Below are positions 1 through 4,549 of a stretch of DNA of 5,502 nt, one piece after another. The stretch comes from Candidatus Aminicenantota bacterium. GTDB lineage: Bacteria > Acidobacteriota > B3-B38 > Guanabaribacteriales > B3-B38. The stretch is taken from contig JAOUOQ010000133.1 in the NCBI GenBank assembly GCA_029880275.1, positions 1-5,502 of the forward strand, given 5' to 3'. Both the position numbers and the translations under genes were made by a program. The first letter of the stretch is position 1. The number at the start of each line of letters is the position of its first letter. Below the pieces are notes generated by a model, which worked only from the letters and a program-made list of their open reading frames with translations, had not been told where the DNA came from and made no database searches.

Positions 1-72
1 CCCGCAGAACCAAATCTCCCCATAGCGACAAAAGCAGCCAAACTCCAGCAGCCCCAGCGACAGAAACCTTAA
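1..72 (+). CDS. C-terminal tail of an upstream paralogue (copy 0), partial
   Basis: Frame 1 is open from the window edge and ends at TAA 70-72, giving 23 residues that begin PAEPNLPIA and end KLQQPQRQKP. They align without gaps over most of their length with the end of copy 2 (PEEAQLPVA ... KLKQPQRP), including the P.E..LP.A and KL.QPQR motifs, and the start also resembles the PEEANLPI tail of copy 1. This is therefore the Pro/Gln/Lys-rich tail of another member of the family, whose body lies upstream of the window. It shows that the array has at least four members and may extend further left. Only the variable tail is visible, so domain content is inferred from the paralogues. The stretch from 73 to about 217 is AT-rich and non-coding; its only visible structure is one weak hairpin. 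Confidence 0.85.
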   Translation, partial: PAEPNLPIATKAAKLQQPQRQKP

Positions 73-129
73 AGCGCGGATCGCCTGATAATACATGAAA
101 CAAGGTCAGTAATTAATGTTTTTCTTTCA

Positions 130-154
130 AAAGGCAAAATATGGTGTAGCCTTT
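130..154 (+). terminator. possible weak terminator hairpin after copy 0
   Basis: AAAGGC (130-135) can pair with GCCTTT (149-154) around a 13-nt loop, about 58 nt after the copy 0 stop codon. It is preceded by a T-rich stretch (119-127) and followed by AT-rich DNA, but not by a clean T-run, so it is not a textbook intrinsic terminator. A different hairpin occupies the matching position after copy 2, which is the main reason to list it. Confidence 0.3.
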
Positions 155-230
155 ATTCCTTAATTTGATAGAGAGAATTGAGCCTTAGTTCCTCGGGTCA
201 TACTACCTTTCCATCCTCTGTTATTTATTC

Positions 231-259
231 TTGACAATTATGTAATAATCAATTAAACT
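231..259 (+). promoter_or_regulatory. sigma70-like promoter of copy 1
   Basis: A perfect TTGACA -35 box (231-236) is followed after exactly 17 nt by TAAACT (254-259, 4 of 6 matches to TATAAT). Transcription would start near 266. The same arrangement with the same spacing precedes copies 2 and 3, which makes chance unlikely. The assignment rests on sequence only. Confidence 0.65.
236..250. promoter_or_regulatory. operator-like palindrome in promoter of copy 1
   Basis: AATTAT-GTA-ATAATC is a palindrome with a 3-nt centre (5 of 6 arm positions pair; the last base is C rather than T). It begins on the last base of the -35 box and fills most of the spacer, a classic position for a repressor site. 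In copies 2 and 3 the palindrome is perfect. AT-rich palindromes also arise by chance, so the role is inferred. Confidence 0.35.
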
Positions 260-265
260 TTTTAT

Positions 266-508
266 TGACTGAGAGATAATAGGTTGCTTGAGGAGGTAGT
301 CCAACTGAAAATCTCCAAACAGAACCGATTGGTTATCCTTCTTAAGCTTGTACCAAGCTCTTCGTCCCCTTGGATGTCCAGTCGCCCCACAAAACTGAGG
401 TGAAAGGGATCTTTAGGGTCCAAAGGGGGGCTAATTCAGGAAACCTGAAAATCTATTTACTAAGGGTATCAATATATTATTAACCATTCTTACAAATGGG
501 AGGATAAA
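266..508 (+). promoter_or_regulatory. conserved long 5' leader of copy 1 (candidate structured RNA)
   Basis: About 243 nt separate the predicted transcription start from ATG 509, and nearly all of it aligns with the leaders of copies 2 and 3. Invariant blocks include CTTGAGGAGGTAGTC (287-301), CCAAGCTCTTCGTCCC (353-368) and CTTTAGGGTCCAAAGGG (411-427). Possible hairpins are AACC/GGTT (323-334), AGCTTG/CAAGCT (345-359), CGTCC/GGATG with a 4-nt loop (363-376) and GGATC/GGTCC (407-421). It ends in the ribosome binding site GGGAGG (498-503), 5 nt before ATG. I do not recognise a known riboswitch or thermosensor class. It contains no convincing small gene: the only long frame lacks a start supported in the other copies. 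Confidence 0.6.
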
Positions 509-2161
509 ATGAAGAGGTTTGTAGCTCTGGGAATTTTGGGGGGATTTTTGTTTTTTAGTTTAACCATTTGGGCGCAGGTGCCTCAACTGCTGAACTATCA
601 GGGGCGTCTGACCGATGATAAGGGAATACCGATTATTACCACTACCACGCTGATGTTCAGCCTCCATCAGGGAGGGGATGCTACAATAGAGGGCAGCGGC
701 ACCCTTTGCTACCGGGAGGATGCCTCGGTCACCCCGGATGACAACGGGGTGTTCAGCCACCTCATCGGCTCGGGGACGGTCCTCTACGGCACGCTGGATG
801 CCACCGTCTTTCAGACCGCCGAACCGGTCTTTCTGGAGATAGCCATTGACCCTGCCGGTGCCAATGAGATCCTGCTGCCCCGCAAGCAGATAGTCACTGT
901 AGGCTATAGCTTCAAGTCTGAGCTGGCGGACGATGCCGATACCGTGGATGGTCAGGATGCCTCGGCTTTCGCCCCGGTGGTGCATAACCACGACCCGGAT
1001 TATGTCAACGAGGGACAGACTGATTCCGTCACCAGCGCAATGATTGTGAATGGGACTATTGTGAACGCTGATATTAATGCAGGAGCAAACATCGCTGCCT
1101 CCAAGATCAACCCCACTGGTTTAGATGCTGATATGGTGGATGGTGAGCATGCCTCAGCTTTCGCCCCGGTGGTGCACAATCACGACCCAGACTATGTCAA
1201 CGAGGGGCAGGCTGATTCCGTCACCACCTCCATGATAGTGAATGGGACCATTGTGGATGCGGATATTAACGCATCAGCAAACATCGCTTCCTCCAAGATC
1301 AACCGCACTGGTTTAAATGCCGACCTCCTGGATGGGCATGACTCCGAAGATTTTGTCCATACCATAGGTGATGATATGACCGGAACCCTTAGTGTTGTCA
1401 CTTCAAATACAAAAGCATTATATGGCGAAACTTCTAACGTCGATGGTTTTGGCGTTTGGGGGGAAGTTACTGCCACCAGCGGCTACAATTTTGGTGTCCG
1501 CGGTGTAAACACAAGCACCGGCGGCTATGGTGTTTATGGTATTGCCTTTGCCTATAGCGGCAACACTTTTGGGGTATTTGGCAGAAGCGATAGCACAAGC
1601 GGGATGGGCATTTGTGGCTCGGCCACTGCCGGCAGCGGCACCACTTATGGGGCATATGGTTCAAGCAATAGCCCTAGTGGCTATGGTGTTTTTGGAACTA
1701 ACTCTAAGGGTGGTTATGCTGGATATTTCAATGGCAAGACTCATGTGGAGGGCACTTTCACTGCCACTACCAAGAGCTGTGTCCAGGAGATAGAAGGGGG
1801 CAAGAAGGTGCTGCTTTATGCCATGGAAAGCCCGGAGATATGGTTTGAGGACTTCGGCACGGCACAACTGGTCAACGGGCAGGCAGTGGTGCAGTTAGAG
1901 AGTGTCTTTACCCAGGCGGCAAATACCGAGATAGCCTACTTCGTCTTCCCTATCCCCAACGGAGAGTGCCAGGGGTTATACATCTCCCGCAAGGATAAAG
2001 ACTCCTTTGAGGTAGGAGAGCTTAATGGCGGCACCTCCAACATCACCTTCGACTACCGTATTGTAGCCAAACGAAGGGGGTATGAGGAGGTGAGGTTTGA
2101 GGAGTTTACCGAGCCTGAGCAGTCACCCGAGGAAGCAAATCTCCCTATAGAGGGAAAATAA
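509..2161 (+). CDS. secreted modular fibre-like repeat protein, copy 1 (550 aa)
   Basis: The likely role is a surface or extracellular structural/adhesive protein, inferred from architecture; no enzyme motif is visible. Residues 1-23 form a Sec signal peptide (MKRF, a hydrophobic core, then IWA-QVPQ, with no lipobox Cys). Residues 24-141 are the conserved N-terminal domain (NYQGRLTD ... VGYSFKSELA). Residues 142-269 hold two 64-residue DG/HNHD repeats and 270-285 a third, partial one. GDDMTGTLSV follows, then 26-residue GVWG/GVRG/GVYG repeats at about 302-405. Residues 422-533 form the conserved C-terminal domain (KSCVQEI ... YRIVAKRRGYE), and an acidic Pro/Glu tail ends in PIEGK. The start is fixed by GGGAGG 5 nt upstream and by the same start in two paralogues. 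Cys residues in GTLCYRED, GICG and GECQG are absent from copy 2. It has its own promoter and leader. Confidence 0.93.
   Translation: MKRFVALGILGGFLFFSLTIWAQVPQLLNYQGRLTDDKGIPIITTTTLMFSLHQGGDATIEGSGTLCYREDASVTPDDNGVFSHLIGSGTVLYGTLDATVFQTAEPVFLEIAIDPAGANEILLPRKQIVTVGYSFKSELADDADTVDGQDASAFAPVVHNHDPDYVNEGQTDSVTSAMIVNGTIVNADINAGANIAASKINPTGLDADMVDGEHASAFAPVVHNHDPDYVNEGQADSVTTSMIVNGTIVDADINASANIASSKINRTGLNADLLDGHDSEDFVHTIGDDMTGTLSVVTSNTKALYGETSNVDGFGVWGEVTATSGYNFGVRGVNTSTGGYGVYGIAFAYSGNTFGVFGRSDSTSGMGICGSATAGSGTTYGAYGSSNSPSGYGVFGTNSKGGYAGYFNGKTHVEGTFTATTKSCVQEIEGGKKVLLYAMESPEIWFEDFGTAQLVNGQAVVQLESVFTQAANTEIAYFVFPIPNGECQGLYISRKDKDSFEVGELNGGTSNITFDYRIVAKRRGYEEVRFEEFTEPEQSPEEANLPIEGK
932..1363 (+). 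repeat. DG/HNHD 192-bp in-gene repeats, copy 1 (2 full + 1 partial)
   Basis: Two exact-length 192-bp (64-residue) units lie at 932-1123 and 1124-1315, followed by a 16-residue partial unit at 1316-1363. The unit reads DADTVDGQDASAFAPVVHNH at its start, then DPDYVNEGQ, DSVT, MIVNGTIV, ADIN, ANIA.SKI and TGL. The HNHD and YVN elements resemble His-x-His-containing repeats of phage tail fibres, some of which bind metal between three chains; metal binding and trimerisation here are inference. Confidence 0.85.
1412..1723 (+). repeat. 26-residue Gly/Tyr-rich repeats, copy 1 (about 4 units)
   Basis: Units of 78 bp start at 1412, 1490, 1568 and 1646. Each has two half-motifs of the form YG or FG, V or A, x, G, then a Ser/Thr-rich stretch, such as FGVRGVNTST and GYGVYGIAFA. 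The last unit passes into GGYAGYF, which closes the repeat region in copy 2 as well. Repeat number and sequence differ strongly between copies, in contrast to the conserved flanks. Confidence 0.8.
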
Positions 2162-2288
2162 ACGAAGGTCAGGAAGACCCGAGAGTCCTTAACCTTAAAC
2201 TTTTGGTCGCCTGGAGCTTTATAAAGAAAGGGGCATAATTTAGCTTTAATTCCCAGACTTGAGTTTTTTCATTTTAGGTTATTTTTGC
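2162..2288 (+). other. short intergenic spacer between copies 1 and 2
   Basis: This non-coding spacer shares the GAAGGTCAG motif just after the stop codon (2164-2172) with the spacers after copies 0 and 2 (AAGGTCAG), then diverges. A 4-bp hairpin GGTC/GACC (2167-2179) has no T-run. A T-rich patch at 2264-2269 has no good stem before it. I see no convincing terminator. Confidence 0.5.
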
Positions 2289-2317
2289 TTGACAATTATG
2301 TAATAATTAGTTAAGCT
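2289..2317 (+). promoter_or_regulatory. sigma70-like promoter of copy 2
   Basis: TTGACA (2289-2294), a 17-nt spacer, then TAAGCT (2312-2317, 3 of 6 matches to consensus). The -10 is one base weaker than in copies 1 and 3, so this copy may be expressed less if the assignment is right. The predicted start of transcription is near 2324. Confidence 0.6.
2294..2308. promoter_or_regulatory. perfect operator-like palindrome in promoter of copy 2
   Basis: AATTAT-GTA-ATAATT is a perfect 6+3+6 inverted repeat that overlaps the last base of the -35 box and the spacer. The position and its conservation in all three promoters suggest a shared transcriptional regulator; none is encoded in the window. Confidence 0.4.
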
Positions 2318-2323
2318 TTCTAT

Positions 2324-2565
2324 TGACTGAGAGACTATATGTTGCTTGAGGAGGTAGTCAAACTGAAACTCTCCTAACAAAACCGATTGGTTATTCTTCC
2401 TGAGCCTGCACCAAGCTCTTCGTCCCGCTGGATGTCCGGTCGCCGCAAAAAGCTAAGCTGAAAGGGATCTTTAGGGTCCAAAGGGCGTCTATTTATGAAA
2501 CTTGAAAATAAATTCACTAAGGGTATATACATATTATTAACAATTCTTACAAATGGGAGGCTAAA
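2324..2565 (+). promoter_or_regulatory. conserved long 5' leader of copy 2 (candidate structured RNA)
   Basis: It aligns with the leaders of copies 1 and 3 along its length. The invariant blocks are at 2345-2359, 2411-2426 and 2469-2485. The possible hairpins AACC/GGTT (2381-2392) and CGTCC/GGATG (2421-2434, loop CGCT) are kept, while AGCTTG has become AGCCTG (2403-2408), leaving one mismatch against CAAGCT. GAGAG near the 5' end can pair with CTCTC before CCTAAC. A 34-codon frame from ATG 2495 overlaps the main start, but its copy 1 counterpart has no start codon. The ribosome binding site GGGAGG is at 2555-2560. Confidence 0.6.
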
Positions 2566-4140
2566 ATGCGGAGGTTATTTACTTCAGGGATTTTTGTAGT
2601 GTTTTGTTTCTTAACTGTAGTCATTCTGGCACAGGTGCCTCAGCTGCTGAACTATCAGGGGCGGCTGACCGATGATAAGGGAATACCGATTATTACCACT
2701 ATCACGGTGAGGTTCAGCCTCTATGAGGGAGGGGATGCCGCCACCCCGAGCAGCGGCACCCTGGTCTACCGGGAGGAGGCTTCGGTCACCCCGGATGACA
2801 ACGGGGTGTTCAACCACCTCATCGGCTCGGGGACGGTCATTTTCGGCGCGTTGGATTCCACCGTGTTTCAGACCGCCAGCCCGGTCTTTCTGGAGACAGC
2901 CATTGACCCTGCCGGTGCCAATGAGACCCTGCTTCCCCGTAAGCAGATAGTCACTGTGGGTTACAGCTTCAAATCAGAGCTGGCAGACGATGCCGATACC
3001 GTGGATGGTCAGGATGCATCAGCATTCGCTCCAGTAGTGCATAACCATGACCCGGATTATGTCAACGAGGAACAGGCTGATTCCGTCACCAGCTCCATGA
3101 TAGCGGATGGCACCATTGTGGATGCTGATATTAATGCATCAGCAAACATCGCTGGCTCCAAGATCAACCCCACTGGACTGGATGCCGACCTGCTGGATGG
3201 TGAGCATGCCTCAGCTTTCGCCCCGGTGGTGCACAATCACGACCCGGATTATGTCAACGAGCAACAGGCTGATTCCGTCACCAGCGCCATGATAGTGGAT
3301 GGGACCATTGTGGATGCTGATATTAATGCATCAGCAAACATCGCTGGCTCCAAGATCGACCCCACTGGACTGGATGCCGACCTGCTGGATGGGCTGCATT
3401 CCGCATCTTTTGTGCATACCGGAGGGGGTGTTATGACCGGCCCCCTTCATATTTCCACTTCAGATCCACTCACATTATATGCCGAAAATTCTCACGGCGA
3501 GGGTTTTGCCGTTTGGGGGAAAGCCACTCACTCCAGCGGCGCCACTTTTGGTGTCCGCGGTCAAAACTCTAGCCCCCTCGGCTATGGTGTTTATGGGTTC
3601 GCCACTGCCGTCAGTGGCGTCAATTATGGTGTATATGGGATAACCTATAGCACCAGCGGCTATGCGGGCTATTTTAAAGGCAGGGTTCATGTAACCGGAA
3701 ACTTAACCGTTGATGGTGCTAAGACCTGCGTGCAGCCGATAGATAACGGGAAGAAGGTGCTGCTTTATGCCATGGAGAGCCCGGAGATATGGTTCGAGGA
3801 CTTCGGCAGCGCACAACTGGTCAACGGGCAAGCAGTGGTGCAGTTAGAGAGTGTCTTTACCCAGGCGGCGAATACCGGCATCAGTTACTTCGTTTTCCTC
3901 ACTCCCATCGGAGAGTGGAAGGGATTATATATCTCCCGGCAGGATAAAGACTCCTTTGAGGTGCGGGAGCAGGGGGGCGGCACCTCCAGCATCAACTTCT
4001 ACTACCGCATTGTCGCCAAGCGCAGGGGGTATGAGGAGGTGAGGTTTGAGGAGTTCACCGAGCCTGAACAGCCACCCGAGGAAGCCCAGCTCCCCGTAGC
4101 GCCAAAAGAAACCAAGCTTAAGCAGCCCCAGCGCCCATAA
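2566..4140 (+). CDS. secreted modular fibre-like repeat protein, copy 2 (524 aa)
   Basis: This paralogue of copy 1 has the same domain order. The signal peptide occupies residues 1-23 (MRRLFTSG, hydrophobic core, ILA-QVPQ). The N-terminal domain spans 24-141. Two complete 64-residue DG/HNHD repeats (142-269) are followed by a partial one (270-285) and GGGVMTGPL, a motif style typical of phage tail fibres. Only two full 26-residue Gly/Tyr repeats plus a closing unit follow (about 302-379), so it is shorter than copy 1. The C-terminal domain runs from KTCVQPI (Cys 388) to RRGYEEVRFEE (about 495). The tail is longer and basic, ending KLKQPQRP, like copy 0 and unlike copy 1. The start is fixed by GGGAGG with 5-nt spacing. 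Val replaces the Cys found in GTLCY of copies 1 and 3. The surface or adhesive role is inferred. Confidence 0.93.
   Translation: MRRLFTSGIFVVFCFLTVVILAQVPQLLNYQGRLTDDKGIPIITTITVRFSLYEGGDAATPSSGTLVYREEASVTPDDNGVFNHLIGSGTVIFGALDSTVFQTASPVFLETAIDPAGANETLLPRKQIVTVGYSFKSELADDADTVDGQDASAFAPVVHNHDPDYVNEEQADSVTSSMIADGTIVDADINASANIAGSKINPTGLDADLLDGEHASAFAPVVHNHDPDYVNEQQADSVTSAMIVDGTIVDADINASANIAGSKIDPTGLDADLLDGLHSASFVHTGGGVMTGPLHISTSDPLTLYAENSHGEGFAVWGKATHSSGATFGVRGQNSSPLGYGVYGFATAVSGVNYGVYGITYSTSGYAGYFKGRVHVTGNLTVDGAKTCVQPIDNGKKVLLYAMESPEIWFEDFGSAQLVNGQAVVQLESVFTQAANTGISYFVFLTPIGEWKGLYISRQDKDSFEVREQGGGTSSINFYYRIVAKRRGYEEVRFEEFTEPEQPPEEAQLPVAPKETKLKQPQRP
2989..3420 (+). repeat. DG/HNHD 192-bp in-gene repeats, copy 2 (2 full + 1 partial)
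   Basis: Full units lie at 2989-3180 and 3181-3372, with a partial unit at 3373-3420. From the GATGCTGATATTAATGCATC segment to the next GACCTGCTGGATGG, the two full units are almost identical in DNA (a single AAC/GAC change at the SKIN/SKID position). This suggests recent duplication or conversion within the gene. The start of unit 2 (GAGCATGCCTCAGCTTTCGC) is identical to that of unit 2 in copy 1. Confidence 0.85.
3469..3702 (+). repeat. 26-residue Gly/Tyr-rich repeats, copy 2 (2 units + closing unit)
   Basis: Units of 78 bp start at 3469, 3547 and 3625. The pattern matches copy 1 (FAVWG, FGVRG, GYGVYG, YGVYG), and the region ends in SGYAGYFKGRVHV. It has one or two fewer units than copy 1. 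Confidence 0.78.
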
Positions 4141-4190
4141 GCTTAAAATTCCTGCTGCTTAATAATAAATAAGAAGGTCAGAAATTACTG

Positions 4191-4224
4191 TTTTTTCAAT
4201 GGATTAGGAGATACAAAATCCATT
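4191..4224 (+). terminator. possible terminator region with inverted repeat after copy 2
   Basis: A T6 run (4191-4196) is followed by the inverted repeat AATGGATT (4198-4205) / AATCCATT (4217-4224), 8 bp with an 11-nt loop. A tiny CAG/CTG hairpin (4180-4190) directly precedes the T-run. The T-run comes before the larger stem, so this is not a standard intrinsic terminator for + strand transcription. Its position matches the hairpin after copy 0. The rest of 4141-4268 is AT-rich and non-coding. Confidence 0.3.
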
Positions 4225-4280
4225 TATTAATATAGAGCTTAGCTGTCAGGCTTACATTTTTGAGTTTCTGTTATTTTTGC

Positions 4281-4309
4281 TTGACAATTATGTAATAATT
4301 AGTTAAACT
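4281..4309 (+). promoter_or_regulatory. sigma70-like promoter of copy 3
   Basis: TTGACA (4281-4286), a 17-nt spacer, and TAAACT (4304-4309). The boxes are identical to those of copy 1, and the spacer matches copy 2. The predicted start of transcription is near 4316. Confidence 0.65.
4286..4300. promoter_or_regulatory. perfect operator-like palindrome in promoter of copy 3
   Basis: AATTAT-GTA-ATAATT, identical to copy 2 and in the same place relative to the -35 and -10 boxes. Confidence 0.4.
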
Positions 4310-4315
4310 TTTTAT

Positions 4316-4549
4316 TGACTGAGAGATGATATGTTGCTTGAGGAGGTAGTCTAACGGAAACTCTTCAAACAGAACCGCTTTTTTATCCTTCTTAATCTTG
4401 TACCAAGCTCTTCGTCCCGGTGGATGTCCAGTCGCCTCAATAAGCTGGGAAGCTTTAGGGTCCAAAGGGCGTCTATTTATGAAACCTGAAAATAGATTCA
4501 CTAAGGGTATACATATATTATTAACCATTCTTACAAATGGGAGGCAACC
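4316..4549 (+). promoter_or_regulatory. conserved long 5' leader of copy 3 (candidate structured RNA, altered middle)
   Basis: It is homologous to the other two leaders but about 8 nt shorter because of a deletion before the invariant CTTTAGGGTCCAAAGGG block (4453-4469), which removes the GGATC arm of one possible hairpin. The AACC/GGTT hairpin is also lost (AACCGCTTTTTT), and AGCTTG has become ATCTTG. The CGTCC/GGATG stem is kept with a changed loop, CGGT (4413-4426). The invariant AGGAGGT block is at 4337-4351. A 24-codon frame from ATG 4479 ends in TGA overlapping the main ATG (ATGA, 4550-4553). The ribosome binding site GGGAGG is at 4539-4544. Confidence 0.58.

Noticed and set aside
284..398. 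Possible leader peptide beginning LLEEVVQLKIS in the copy 1 leader
   Set aside because: Copies 2 and 3 do have an ATG just before it (ATGTTGCTTGAG), but their frames stop after 12 and 7 codons, copy 1 has AGG instead of ATG, and no ribosome binding site precedes it.
266..508. Known riboswitch classes (c-di-GMP, SAM, cobalamin, fluoride and others)
   Set aside because: I compared the invariant blocks with the consensus motifs I remember and found no match. A covariance-model search would be needed to settle this.
560..991. Long open frame on the - strand opposite copy 1, with a homologous frame opposite copy 3 (4595-5032)
   Set aside because: Both lie exactly antisense to the conserved N-terminal domain, and their similarity follows from the sense genes. 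Opposite copy 2 the frame is interrupted (only 2611-2817 remains), and there is no promoter or ribosome binding site for them.
932..1723. CRISPR array or insertion sequence as the source of the repeats
   Set aside because: The repeats are in-frame parts of long coding regions with periods of 192 and 78 bp, without spacers, terminal inverted repeats or a transposase.
2167..2179. GGTC/GACC hairpin as terminator of copy 1
   Set aside because: The stem is only 4 bp and no T-run follows.
4271..4528. 85-codon - strand frame opposite the copy 3 leader
   Set aside because: The homologous leaders of copies 1 and 2 do not keep it open, and the protein has no recognisable features.
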